A stretch of DNA of 64,000 nt, from contig CAKOGP040001847.1 of the NCBI GenBank assembly GCA_933822405.4, positions 216,081 through 280,080 of the forward strand, in the 5' to 3' direction. The notes under the pieces are model-generated. The model was not told where the DNA came from. It was given only the letters and a program-made list of their open reading frames with translations, and searched no databases. The stretch is from Cylindrotheca closterium. Lineage: Eukaryota; Bacillariophyta; Bacillariophyceae; Bacillariales; Bacillariaceae. Within the stretch, counting starts at the first letter, position 1, and every line of letters starts with the position of its first letter. The position numbers were made by a program, and so were the translations under genes. Below are positions 8,772 to 19,979 of this stretch, in pieces.

Positions 8772-11332
8772 ATGAAGCTCTCTGGTGCTCTTTTCCTGAC
8801 ACTATTGTCTCTGTCCCAGCAGACGGCAAATGGTTTCAATACAATGTCTTCCACCAAGATCGGCGTCCGCAAAACTAGTCTTTTCGTGGCAACGGAAAAG
8901 GAAATTGAAACGGTATGTATAATATAGTACTGTGTAGTGATGGTAGACTTGGGTTTTCTTTCAATTGTTGCATCGGGTCGATCGGTTCCTCTAACGAGTA
9001 TGCCTTGGTTTCTTTCTTTCTTTCTTTCTTTCTTTGTCCAATTTTGTATTTTCATTAATCTTGACGACGATGATGGCACACACACACACTGCAGAAAGAG
9101 GGCCTCACGGAAGAAGAAGAGGAGATGCTATTTGGAGACTTGAAGGAATCGCATCCAGACTATCCATTGAGACACCGAAAGAAGGATCGATCGGGCAACA
9201 TCTTGCCCGACAAATCTCTACCCCTCAACCCATTGGATCATTCAACTTCCAATCCTACCATCAACAAGTTACAGACCATGCGAGAAATGTTGGAGACCTG
9301 CCCTCAGTTATGGTCGGAATTGGCCCAAATTACTCCTTCCCAGACCGCCATTGTCGACGATCACTTGTGCGATGAAAAGGTCAATTTGTCATTTAAAGAA
9401 ATGGACGAAATCATCCGTACGAGTGCGGCTGTTTTTCAATCCTTGGGAGTGCAAAAGGGAGTCAACGTCGCCGTCTTGGGAGAGAATTCCGCCAAGTGGC
9501 TCATGATCGATCACGGAATTCAACTGGCGGGAGGCGCTTCGGCGGTGCGAGGAGCCGATGCTCCCATGGACGAATTGAGATACATTTACGAACACAGTGA
9601 CTCGGCGGGAATTGCTGTCCTGCAAGGACCCCGACTGTTGGAAAAGCTATACAAGGATGCCAAGAACAAGGGGCTTTCGGGATTGGGATTGAGCAACGAA
9701 TCTTTCGGAACGGTGAAGAGCGTGGTGTTGATGCACAAGGAGAAGAAGACAAGCGACGACATTGCAACGTTGTCGGCGGAACTAGGAATTGAAATTAGCT
9801 TTTTCTCGGATTTGCTGGACAAAACTGGTCTGCCAGAACTGTCGTCATTTCCGAAAGTGTCCAAACCGGATCTGGCAACCATTGTCTACACATCTGGAAC
9901 GACTGGAAGCCCCAAGGGTGTCATGTTGACTCATGGCAATCTACTTCATCAGATTTCACATCGCCTCGCTCCCACCAAGCCATACGAAGAGGGTGAACCA
10001 CTTCCTGGCGAAAGCATGGTGTCGCTCTTGCCAGTTTGGCACATTACCGAACGAACCTTTGAATTGTGGATGTTGACACGATCTTGCAAGGTTGTATACT
10101 CCAGCATCCGAACATTTAAGAATGATATGGCCAAGCACAAGCCTGAATGGCTGGTCTTGGTGCCCCGTGTTCTGGAAAAGATCGCATCCGGTGTCCAAGA
10201 CAAGTTTACTTCGGGCAGTGCTGCTGTGAAGGCACTATCCAAGACCTTTACCAAAACTGGAGCTCTACGTGCCAAGCACACCAAGATAGCCAAGGGTCTG
10301 GTCGTGGCTGATGAAGCTCCTGGTCCTCTTGAACGGATCGCGAGTAAAGCTATTTTGAAAAGTTTGGCTCCCATCAATGCCGTCGGCGATAAGCTCGTTT
10401 GGTCGAAAGTCAAGGATGGCTTTGGTGGAAACCTAAAGACGATTATTTCTGGTGGATCTGCTCTGGCCGGGTCCTTGGAATCCTTTTATGAGACTGCTGG
10501 GTTTAACGTTTTAGTAGGCTATGGTTTGACGGAATGCAGTCCGTTGTTGGCATACCGACGATCTGATCAAAACATGGTCACAGCTGGATGCTGCGGCAAA
10601 CCCTGTTTGGATAGTGAAGTTCGCGTCGTCGATCCCGAAAGCAAGGCTACCAACCAATCGGATCGCCGCTCCTTGCCCATTGGAGAAATTGGTGTCGTGA
10701 TTGGACGAGGTCCTCAAGTTATGAAGGGATACTACAAGAATCCTGAAGCAACTGCCAAGGCAATTGATCAATACGGATGGTTTGATACCGGAGATCTTGG
10801 CCGTGTGAATCCAGCTACCGGTGATCTCATTCTAACCGGGCGTGCCAAGGATACTATTGTCTTGTCCAATGGAGAGAACATTGAGCCACAACCTTTGGAA
10901 GATGCCATTCTTGGCGGATCAGACTTGATTGAACAAGTCATGTTGACGGGTCAAGACGGAAGACGACTGATCTCCATAGCAGTTCTAAGCCCTAATGAAT
11001 TGTTCAAGGCTGGGTACTTGACCAAGGATCAAGCTGACAAATTCCAAGCAGCCAATGAAGCCGTCAATGACCCCAAGTGCACTGAAGCTAGCTGCGAGGA
11101 AAACCTCGAGATTCTTCGAGAGGGAACCGACGCATTGCGAGCGAATGCCGATTTGAAAAAGACACTGGTCGCCAGTGTCAAGCAAGCTACCTCGAATGGC
11201 TTCAGAGCATGGGAACGAGTAGACGCTGCCCACATTACACTGGAACCATTCGCAATGGCCAACGGCCAACTGACGCAAAGTTACAAGGTGAAGCGGGCGT
11301 CTGTGATGGATCGTTATGGTGACGAGTTGTAG
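8772..11332 (+). CDS. Plastid-targeted long-chain acyl-ACP/acyl-CoA synthetase (AAE15/16-like)
   Basis: Two exons: 8772-8912 and 9095-11332. A 182-nt intron (8913-9094) has GTATGT donor and CTGCAG acceptor, phase 0, giving 792 aa. Exon 1 encodes a hydrophobic signal peptide (MKLSGALFLTLLSLS) ending near TANGF. The Phe and the Ser/Thr/Lys-rich stretch after it resemble the diatom bipartite plastid presequence. The AMP-binding motif YTSGTTGSPKG is at about 312-322, with later motifs GYGLTECSP, DTGDLGR and LSNGENIEPQPLEDAI. The last is typical of the plastid AAE15/16 and cyanobacterial Aas group, which activates free fatty acids with ATP. Role inferred: recycling fatty acids into plastid lipid synthesis. 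The intron holds a (TTTC)n tract and a (CA)n tract next to the acceptor. Confidence 0.88.
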
Positions 11333-12531
11333 GATAATTCATTGACTGTAAATTGCATTTGTTGTTTTAGTTTTTTCTTTGCTCCGGCCTTCTAACCAAT
11401 CATTTAGAGTACTAGTACTGTACTATAGGGAGCAGGATAACGTCAACACATAGTTTTACTCTCATCATCATATATATCGCGATTATAGATCCATCTCATC
11501 AAATTGAATATCGGAGGACGCACGAACGCAACCCATGCGTTGATAATCATTTCGTTGTGAATAAAATATGTATCGAAGTGAGAACATAGATACAATACTA
11601 TACTTGGTATGCCTTTATCACTGATACTACCAGGCGCTTCTCGATGATATTCAGCATGCATATGGTGTGGATAAAAATATAGTAGTACTATCGAGCTGTG
11701 TAAGTCCCCCCTATGTTTCGTTTGCCAACATGTTGCATCGCCCAAAACCAGAAGGTATGAAATCAATGACGAAATCGATTGCGAACGTCTGCGCGGAAAG
11801 AAACACATGGAATCGGAAATGCCACCCTCGACAGACCACGCAGATGAAGTCAGATAAGACCCTTGGGTGCAATCGTTCTCTGTGGGGCGCCTTCAACCCT
11901 AACTGTTCGTTCGGATTTGGCTACCTTTGAGTCTTTTGATGCAGATATTTCTTCTCGTCAATTCACTCGGTCGGTGCCAGCACAATCCTCTAGTTTTTCG
12001 TCGCTTCGGCGATGATGTGTTTGATCGTTTCCTCGCATCCCCAACATCCTTGGTGGCGGTTCCGTTTCTTAAGCATGACATGGATCTGGATATCCATCAA
12101 CAGTTTCGAGTTGATTGTTTCTTTGGTTGAATTTCTCGACCAGGGAACAGTTGTGCTGTGTGTGACGGCTCTATTTGACCTGTGCATTGGTGGCATTTTT
12201 CTGCCTGCTCGACGATGGGCGTGCCGCTTATACAGGAACCATTCGTTGTTCCTGTGGCATTCCTGACGTTGGGTGTACATATCATGAGAGTAACTGGAAA
12301 CGTCCTCCGAGAGCTGCGTGCTCGGCTCGAGCTGTTGGTACTTTCGCGGTATTCTATGATCCATTTTGAAGACGAGGAGACACCCCCGAGATTCTGCTTC
12401 TGTTCGATGGCTTTTTTAATTTGCATCTGAAGTGTACAAAAAGGTTCGGTTGCTACGATTTAAGATTCTGCTCAATCTGTGTTTCCATGCCTATAGGTTG
12501 ATTGCTAAGCCCGCTGGACAACTAGAGCCAA
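11333..12531. other. 1.2-kb intergenic region
   Basis: Several short open frames overlap on both strands between about 11.9 and 12.4 kb. None has a family signature, and they contradict each other. I see no supported gene. It serves as the 3' flank of the acyl synthetase and 5' flank of the GT8 gene. Confidence 0.45.
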
Positions 12532-13746
12532 ATGAAGATCAGACAAAAGACTGCAACGCTCGTGAGACAGAGAGGAGGCTATGCTGTCTCCTGTCAAAAC
12601 CTTTCTTTCTTGGTTTTAGGTATCGTTATTGGTTCTGTCGTCACCTCCATCGTCCACATGAGCTTTCATTCAAACATGGGCTCCATTAACATGGATGCGG
12701 TTCTGGATTCCTCTATTTGGCAGATATCACATCAGGAAGTTAAGGAGAAAGCAACTTCTAAAGACACAATGCATGTCGCCGTGGGAATCCATCTTGACGG
12801 AACGAAGGACCAAACCGGATTCATGGACGAGTGGGAGGTGCAATTGAAAAGCCTTGTCATCCATTCTCCGATTGACTACCACCTTCATATCCATATCATT
12901 GTGAATCAAGCTGCATTGCAATCGATACGGGAGCGTATTCAAAAGCATAGTTTGACGGAAATCCGATCTCGAAATTACATTCGGATGACATGCTACCCAG
13001 TCGATGACTATGAAGCCGAATGGAACGAGCTGATTTACAACTCTACCAACAAAACACCATTCAATACCGCCAAGAAAATATATACCATTGGCGCATACTA
13101 CAGATTGATCGCAGATAGGGTCTTGCCGTTGGATCTGGTGAATGTGATCTACATGGACACAGATGTTGTGCTGAACAGCAATCTGAATGCCCTTTATCCT
13201 TACTTGGACTCTGAGAAGCACATGGAGTGGATTCAAATCGGATCAACCTATTGCTCTGGCTTCATGATTATGAATCTGAAGGAATTTCCTCGCCACTTTT
13301 GGCGCAAAATGGACGAGTTGGCAAGGCAGAAGACAAACTTTGCTGGTGTGCATGACCAGTACTTGCTGCGCCTTGTGAGGGAGAGCTTGCCTCCGGAAAG
13401 TACAGGAATTCTCCCCAAGGAGTGGAATGTTCACTACTCCGACCATCACCGAGACCAAAGCAGAATTGTTGACCAAGAAATAGCGTACTGGCACTTCAAC
13501 GGAATTCGCAACCAACGGCGTGGATTCTGGCATAGAGATTACGACTTTATGTGTCGCATGGATGTTTCGGTCGAATGTCCCCGTGATTCGTCAAACGAAA
13601 CTACATTGGAGCGGTTTCGTCAGTCTTGGCCTATAGCCGATTTTTACGTTCGAATTCCTTGGTTGTGGGTCCGATATATGGCCATGAGCTTGATCCCAAC
13701 TGGTGAAGAAGGCTACTTGCTAGCCTTCGCTGTTGTGGGAACGTAG
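12532..13746 (+). CDS. Type II membrane glycosyltransferase, GT8-like (xylosyl/glucosyl transferase type)
   Basis: 404 aa, single exon. A short cytosolic head is followed by one membrane anchor at about 23-45 (LSFLVLGIVIGSVVTSIV), the usual Golgi type II topology. The catalytic domain carries the metal-binding DxD motif in VIYMDTDVV (D209-T-D211), preceded by a YYRLIADRVLP segment. A C-terminal YWHFNG segment resembles the H..G of GT8 glucoside xylosyltransferases (GXYLT group). By family it would transfer a sugar from UDP-sugar to a glycoprotein or glycan in the Golgi; donor and acceptor cannot be read from the sequence. It converges on the RWD protein gene with only 37 bp between stops. Confidence 0.8.
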   Translation: MKIRQKTATLVRQRGGYAVSCQNLSFLVLGIVIGSVVTSIVHMSFHSNMGSINMDAVLDSSIWQISHQEVKEKATSKDTMHVAVGIHLDGTKDQTGFMDEWEVQLKSLVIHSPIDYHLHIHIIVNQAALQSIRERIQKHSLTEIRSRNYIRMTCYPVDDYEAEWNELIYNSTNKTPFNTAKKIYTIGAYYRLIADRVLPLDLVNVIYMDTDVVLNSNLNALYPYLDSEKHMEWIQIGSTYCSGFMIMNLKEFPRHFWRKMDELARQKTNFAGVHDQYLLRLVRESLPPESTGILPKEWNVHYSDHHRDQSRIVDQEIAYWHFNGIRNQRRGFWHRDYDFMCRMDVSVECPRDSSNETTLERFRQSWPIADFYVRIPWLWVRYMAMSLIPTGEEGYLLAFAVVGT

Positions 13747-13783
13747 AGAACTATTATAGCAACGTAGAATTCTTGCGCCGACG

Positions 13784-14644
13784 CTAGCTTACTCCGAGAA
13801 GTTGTTTCAGCAGGCTCTCGTTTCCTCCACATCCAATCCGCAGTCCTGCTGTATCTAGCTCTTGTAGCTTTCCTCCCCTTTTTTGTTGTGCAAGTCCGCC
13901 CATTCCCGCCTCGTCGAGTCCTGATTGGGGCAGCCATACCTCATTGGGTCCATCGGCACGTTTGCCAATTGTCCTACACTCGCTGGCATACTCCTTGGCA
14001 TCTTCTTCAGTCGATGGCGGCACTACAACCACGAGACCAGGAGTACCCCATAACAGACCACCTTGTAATTGGAATTTTTTGGCAGCAGCAATCATAGCCT
14101 TTTCTTTCTTATGTTCGGGTCCCGACAGTAGATGGTTGTATCTTAGCAAATAGCACAGTGCTTGTCCCTCATGATCATTACGGCCACCTGAAATGTCACC
14201 ACCGCCAGGTCCCTTTGATAAACAAGTAGATTTGTTATCAGATAACCAGTCCAATAGCATATCTATGCACTCGCAACCTGCAAAGGGTTGCAGATAAGCC
14301 TCAATCGCTGCCGAGCACGGAACATATTCAGATTCTCGATTGGAAGCCTTTACGGCACGGACATGACAAGGCGAAGTGGAAGGATAGTTCGATGGAAACT
14401 CAACCTCCAAAATCATATCTGATAAGTCGTCTGGGTGTAAGATGGAGCAGTCGATGTCCAAGGCCAATTGCTTCTTCACCTCCAATCGTTTGTTTGAAGA
14501 CATGTTGCTTGCATTCCCAGCCACCTTTTGCAACCGGGAAAACAGGGCAGGTGTCTGAATTGTTACTCCACCGTCTTTGGCGAACCATCGATCTTGAAGA
14601 TTCAGAATTTCTTCTACCTGTCTTACGGCATCCGCGGTTTCCAT
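13784..14644 (-). CDS. RWD domain plus DUF1115 protein (RWDD2-like)
   Basis: 286 aa. The N-terminal half resembles an RWD fold: METADAVRQVEEIL start, then DMILEVEFPSNYPSTSP, the YPxxxP-type signature of RWD domains. The C-terminal half (YLLRYNHLLSGPEHKKEK, KKFQLQGGLLWGTPGLVVV) matches the pattern of DUF1115, which follows RWD in RWDD2A/B-type proteins. RWD domains bind partners in ubiquitin-like and translation-control pathways; no enzymatic residues are seen. A Gly-rich tail ends the protein. It is divergent from the next gene, with 289 bp between the two starts. Confidence 0.6.
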   Translation of the reverse strand: METADAVRQVEEILNLQDRWFAKDGGVTIQTPALFSRLQKVAGNASNMSSNKRLEVKKQLALDIDCSILHPDDLSDMILEVEFPSNYPSTSPCHVRAVKASNRESEYVPCSAAIEAYLQPFAGCECIDMLLDWLSDNKSTCLSKGPGGGDISGGRNDHEGQALCYLLRYNHLLSGPEHKKEKAMIAAAKKFQLQGGLLWGTPGLVVVVPPSTEEDAKEYASECRTIGKRADGPNEVWLPQSGLDEAGMGGLAQQKRGGKLQELDTAGLRIGCGGNESLLKQLLGVS

Positions 14645-14933
14645 CGTATCGGTATGCAGGTCAATAAGGGCAATGGGGGTTCGTTGCAGACAGGTACTGT
14701 ATTTTCAATTTTTATGCAGTTGAAGTTGGTGTTTTGTGATCGGACGGGTCGAATCTTTTCCGCGCATGCAGCCCGGCCAGCGTGTGCTTGCATGCGTGAG
14801 AGGTTTGAAGATTCAAATTCAAACTCAGCTATCAAAATACCTTACCGCACCCACTTTTTGACTTATTCCTTCTTTTTCGACACAGATTGATTCAGATTGC
14901 TTCATTTCGAACAAAGCAAACAATTTCAAAAAG

Positions 14934-16682
14934 ATGGCTGCCAATGAAGAACGTGTCTTTGACGACATCGATAACCTGTTGGAAGCAGAGGGCATTCTAT
15001 CCCAAGGAACACACAAGCCAACTGTGGACTGGAAAACCAGGATGAAAGGTTCATCCTTCAAGAAGAATCTGCGAAAAGACCCACCTGCCCATTCTTCATA
15101 TGAAGAAGACTCTCCGTTTGATGAGAGTTTGCCCTTTGATGAGAGTTTTAGTGGTATTGGCCAAGGACACAAGAGTGATCCGATCGCCAAGGAAGATGTG
15201 GAAGCAGACCTATTCGACGCCAGCATGAATCTCCCTGTTATGGAGGAAGAAAACGAGCCGGATGCATTAGAAGACGAAGCAGCAAACACTCACAGTCATT
15301 TGTTCTGGTATCGAAACACAGTTGAGACAGCTTCTAGAGGTCCAACTGAGGTCATGAACGAAATTTTGATTGCCGGTGGCATGAATAGTAGTACCAACCC
15401 CACTGCATTGGAAAGGTCTATGGAAATGGCAGCTACCGATGTCTACGACGAGCTGTTGGATATCATCGCGCAGACAACACCAACAAAGAGCGTGCAAGAG
15501 GTGCATGAAGAGCCTACGCAGGACCAACAGTTTGTCATGGACATACTCTCCGGACCTGCAGACAGCCCACCACGCAGCCCCACAAAGGAATTCCTCAAGC
15601 AGGAAACGCCAGTCCAATCGAGAAGTGTCAGGGCATCTCCTTTTGCCGACGAATCCAATCCCTACTGCAGCGATGAGATGGAGGAACTTGACCAAGCTCT
15701 CAATGCAATGACTTTGGCTCAAACTCAATCTGATTTCGTCGCGAAGGAAGCTACCACCTCGCCAAATGAGAAAGACCTTATTTCCATTGATCCAATTCCG
15801 ATCACTCCTCCTCCTCCTGATCACGTCATAATGATGGATCCAGCATACGGGAACTATTCAGAAAGTGAGGACGAGGAAGATGGGATCGTCAGAATCCAGC
15901 TCACAGACGAAGATGTTTATGGCAGAGATTTCGAAGCAAAAGCCTTGGCCGAACATCCGGTGCTAATGCATGAGCACAACTTCACTTTGCATCGTAGCAT
16001 TCAAGCCCGTGCCGTCGATACCTTTTGTGACGAGCCTAGTAGTTCTGCGGTCTCCATAGAAGCATCCATGGAAGCACGGGTAATGAACATTCTTTCTCCT
16101 ATTCGCGACATGCTTACTCCCAAAAAGTGGAAAGGTTCTCCCACGACACCAGCTACCGTCGGAGAATCACCAACGCATGGGGATATAGAGAGTGGATCTG
16201 TCAATGCTAGGCTACGATCCAATCTGTCCAATCGGTTCCGACTTGCTACCTTTCGCGACGAGCCAAATAGTTCCTCGCCCCCCGCAGAAGAATCCATGGA
16301 AGCGCGGGTAATGAACATTCTTTCTCCCATTCGCGATATGCTTACTCCCAAAAGGTGGAAAAGATCTCCCGAGACACCAGCTACAGTCGGAGAATCACCA
16401 ACACATGGGGATGTCGAGGGCAGATTTGGTGATGCTATTCTGCGATCCAATCGGTTCCGATTTGCTATGGATACGGAGGGTGACGAGGAGTATGTTCACT
16501 GGAAAGACCGATACTGCACGAAACGACAGATTTATCTCATGGCGATTTTGGCAGTGCTTGTCATTGCCTTTATCGCCGTCGTTTCGGCGATGATTGGAAT
16601 GCAAAACGATGAAGTTGCTGAACAAGAAGGTATTAATGACTTCTACAGAGTGACTGGAGATGGTTCCCATGGTAGCAATTAA
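14934..16682 (+). CDS. Acidic tail-anchored membrane protein with internal tandem repeat
   Basis: 582 aa, no recognised enzymatic domain. The body is acidic and rich in Ser, Pro and Thr. One hydrophobic segment near the C terminus (IYLMAILAVLVIAFIAVVSA) leaves only about 30 residues beyond it, suggesting a tail-anchored or single-pass protein. Residues about 365-515 contain a 76-aa unit present twice in tandem. Its shared core is SMEARVMNILSPIRDMLTPK, followed by ATVGESPTHGD. A Cys-Thr-Lys-Arg motif precedes the membrane segment. Some diatom LRR receptor-like proteins have a similar acidic head and single membrane segment, but no LRR follows here. It could be a truncated member; that is speculation. 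Confidence 0.6.
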   Translation: MAANEERVFDDIDNLLEAEGILSQGTHKPTVDWKTRMKGSSFKKNLRKDPPAHSSYEEDSPFDESLPFDESFSGIGQGHKSDPIAKEDVEADLFDASMNLPVMEEENEPDALEDEAANTHSHLFWYRNTVETASRGPTEVMNEILIAGGMNSSTNPTALERSMEMAATDVYDELLDIIAQTTPTKSVQEVHEEPTQDQQFVMDILSGPADSPPRSPTKEFLKQETPVQSRSVRASPFADESNPYCSDEMEELDQALNAMTLAQTQSDFVAKEATTSPNEKDLISIDPIPITPPPPDHVIMMDPAYGNYSESEDEEDGIVRIQLTDEDVYGRDFEAKALAEHPVLMHEHNFTLHRSIQARAVDTFCDEPSSSAVSIEASMEARVMNILSPIRDMLTPKKWKGSPTTPATVGESPTHGDIESGSVNARLRSNLSNRFRLATFRDEPNSSSPPAEESMEARVMNILSPIRDMLTPKRWKRSPETPATVGESPTHGDVEGRFGDAILRSNRFRFAMDTEGDEEYVHWKDRYCTKRQIYLMAILAVLVIAFIAVVSAMIGMQNDEVAEQEGINDFYRVTGDGSHGSN

Positions 16683-16920
16683 TCGCTCGGAACCATTATT
16701 GGTCAAAGGGAGTGCGATACACAGAAATTTTTCTCTGTGAATGCTTCTCATATGCATAATACAATTTACATATAATCTGTTGGATGGTATATCTCTTTCT
16801 GTACTTTATGACATGCTCAGGATTGTCTCCGGTACATTCGACTTATGTCGCTTCTTCGCCCCATTCGTATTTCAGCATCTTCGTTCACAGTTGAAAGTGT
16901 TGGCGACAATGATGTTGCAA

Positions 16921-18128
16921 TTAGTACCTTCTTCTTAGATCTTCCATATGTTGAAGGGTTTGCTGTACTATAGATTGAACAAGTGTCTTCTTATTCTGAT
17001 GATTCCCCTTGTTTATCAAGACTGACCCCAAAAGGATCTTCATCTGCTTTTCTGTATTCCGGAGGGGAGCAAGGACTATGCCGAAGAATGGAAGGGGTAT
17101 TTCATATTCAAGTGTGTAAGCAGGAGAGATCCCGAATGGCCGACGCCAATCGTTTCGTCCCAAGTCGACTCGTCCCTCCTTCTCTTTAAGAAGACTGCTG
17201 TAACTGCTGTCCTCTGACCAGAGGGTGGCAGAGCCTTTTCTTTGGAGCAACGGTTTACCGACTGGAACAACGAGTCCATCGCCGTCATCGTTGGAAGGAA
17301 GGGTGGCAGAATCTTTGATTTGAGGCAACGCTCCCTCCACTGAGGTAACCTGTCGACTCTTTGGTTTTACTTGCAAAGCTTGGCTCTCCTCCTGTCTCTT
17401 CTTTGCGGCATCGTGGAGGATGCTGAGGCATTGACATACCTTCGTCCGCAACGAGCCTTCTAGTTTGAACTGCTTCAGAATAATGAGGCATTGGTAGACT
17501 CTAGCCACAAAGATGATGCAAAATAAATGAGACATCCGTCCCCGCCCTGTCTTTGGATTGGCGGGCCATCCGGTCCAATCTCCTTGGTCCCACGCCAGTA
17601 TTTCATGGCAGTGCAAACAAGGGAGCAAACTTCCAGGTCTTGTACTAATTTTTCAAGGATGTCGTCAGCGGATTTTCTCGTAAAGCGAGATGCTTGCAAC
17701 AGGAGAAGGAGCATCAGTTTGGTCAGACAGCCGCATTTCCCCCCTTCAAAGCTTCCAGTCATCCAGCTAGAGCTGTATACCTGACCAGATTCTTTAATCA
17801 AGTGGTGGGTTTTAACAACGTCCTTGGCAATTGACCCAAAGAGGTGCTCGGCTTCGATAGATACACAGAAATGGCGACAAGATATCATTTGCATGACTAG
17901 GATCTTACTAGTTTGCAGATACATGAAGCAAGGCTCTCCAATTTCAGCGTTTGCGTTTACCAAATAAGGGCTTTGGCTTTGTTCGATGGCCAGCATGGGG
18001 GGATCCAGCATCTTGAATTGTTTTGGATCGCAGACAAATGCGTTGGCTATGTTGGCTTGATCCTGGCCCTGGGTTGAAGTGCCTATGGCAATCATCAAGT
18101 TTGCAGTAGGATGCTGTGATTGGATCAA
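16921..18128 (-). CDS. Unknown gene in two overlapping frames (missed intron or frameshift)
   Basis: Two open frames on the minus strand, 18128-17475 (217 aa) and 17628-16921 (235 aa), overlap by 154 nt. Both have protein-like composition, so one locus is likely. Either a short intron lies within about 17475-17640, or a frameshift has broken the gene. Candidate acceptors ending TAG are visible in the overlap, but no donor-acceptor pair was clearly better than others. The N-terminal part is rich in Cys, Met and Gln with a Leu-rich stretch (TKLMLLLLLQASR). The C-terminal part is Lys/Ser-rich. No family recognised. It lies just left of the tandem array. Confidence 0.4.
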
Positions 18129-18463
18129 AAGAGGATTTGTGGGTGAGTTATTCCCACAGTCATCTTGGCAAAGAAATCCGATGCAAACACACCTTTATAA
18201 TAGTAGCTCGTTGGTTCAATCTTGTTAAAAATTTGCTTGGAGTTGAAATTCCCATTGTTGTTGATACATTAAGACTCCTGCTTGGATCCTTTCTTGCAAA
18301 AAACGCAGCGATTGGCTTAGATAAGTTGCGATTGTGCAAGTCACAGTCACCTTCGCTGCCGGAATTATTGGCAGCAACCTTTCGCCGCTTTGGTTTCGAT
18401 GTATAGTGCCATGGGTACTGAAAGCGCTCATTTTTGCAGTTTGTTGCTGGATGTCGACTGGGG

Positions 18464-18494
18464 CTGAGCTGTCCTCCTACGAAGGACAGCTCAG
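18464..18494. repeat. Inverted repeat at left edge of the tandem array
   Basis: The sequence ctgagctgtcc, a short loop, then ggacagctcag forms a stem of about 11 bp, with an extra near-match inside. It straddles the exact point (about 18471) where similarity to the other two P copies begins. In the other copies the left arm is different (cattgtcc), so the full palindrome exists only here. Confidence 0.7.
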
Positions 18495-19067
18495 TTTATT
18501 ACAGTGGTTTGATTTTGATACGTCTATATTATCAATATCAATTCATTTTTCTTTCCCACCATCACCCACGATTCGTTCATGTTTCATGAGTCTATATAGT
18601 CATGAGGGAATGAATGAACTTCCCCGCTTGCCATTCCATCATCGTGGGCATTGCAAAGCAAACATAATGAAATGAAATAGCTTATATCAATACTACTAAT
18701 ATAAATAGGATACATAGGATTGGCTGATGTTTTATTTTGCATCCATTGCTCTTATTTTTTTAAATTTTTATATAGTTCATCTTCGAACTTCTTGTTCCCA
18801 TTCAAAGTTTGTATTATTGAAGGTCCGACCACTTTTGAGTGTCTTTGAGTGTCGTCACGAATAGTACTTAGAGCACTGGTCCATGCTATCTTCCTCTCAT
18901 TTTCACCGAAGCTTTTATTTGTATGTCCTCCTTAACTTACGCGACCACCTACTGCAATGCCTTCGTGCAGCAGTACCCCTGAGGGCCAACTCTTAAAGAT
19001 CGAGTTGGCCTTGATGTTGCAGGAGGGTCAAACGGTAGAGGTAGATGAACATATGAGTCGCTCTTTT

Positions 19068-19737
19068 TTAAAAGCTCTCATTTTTAGAAGGATCCGTAGT
19101 ATCCTTCAGGAAGGAAGTGTTGGCAAATAGGTTGCAGAGGTCCACGATGGAAGGGTCCTTAGACTTCTCGCAACTAGCTCGATACCTAGCAGAAGCAGCC
19201 GCAGATCTGAGTATGTACGACGGTGTCATTTTCTTTCTCAAATCAGTCATGGACAAAGGGGGGAGTCTCTAAGACAATGGATAATTCTTCCATTGACATG
19301 ATCCCTTGATCAATGATACTGCTGGCATAAATGATAGTCACAGCAGCGACGAGGAGGGCAATGATGATGACACCAAACGTGGTCGAGTCCAATACCTCCA
19401 TTGCAATCGATTGAGCGTCCTCAAGGGATAGCAACGGTGGAACTGCTGCTGGGACGAATGGTTCCTTCGTGGTGTAGGATTGCACTCCATCAAAAACATC
19501 TCTGACAAGAAATTCATGGTCAAAGCTTGGCCAAGCTGGAGCTGCAGCAAGCATGTCAGTGGCAACATATTCTAGCTTCTTGTAGACTGGTTGGTACTCG
19601 ACTTGGAACTCTTGGTTGTATGCGTCGAGTTTCTGGATGAAGATTTTGATCTTGGAAAATATGGCAGTCGACACTTCTTGGGTGTATGCTTCGTACTGCT
19701 CATTTAAGAGTTCTGCCAAAGACATGACGGACTCGTA
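19068..19737 (-). pseudogene. Truncated copy A of the secreted repeat-protein gene
   Basis: Matches the 3' 660 bp of the intact gene at 30220-31368, starting inside its third SIDYES repeat. The signal peptide and first two repeats are missing because the P copy ends at 19749. One extra G in a G6 run near 19258 shifts the frame. The open frame 19725-19243 therefore ends ETPPFVHD, and the last 60 codons lie in another frame (19256-19068). The membrane segment remains. Probably non-functional. Confidence 0.85.
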
Positions 19738-19979
19738 GTCAATGGATTGCTTCCGGCGTTTCTGGTTCCCACAATAACGGCGACATCACTGTCAAAATCA
19801 CTGTCTGGATGATCGTTCCTGGCAAAAGGCGCAACAATTAGCTGGCCGTGCAAGTTGTCTTCAGTTTCGGGTTGCTTTGGCTTGGGTACACTGCCACGTG
19901 CGCTGGAAACGGCCATTCTTGTATTTTGCTGCTGAGGGCAGCCAGCAGCTGGCTTCTGATCTTCTTGAATCTCTCCACG

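Noticed and set aside
11899..12430. Cluster of 60-124 codon frames on both strands
   Set aside because: They overlap, have no family features and no consistent start or splice structure.
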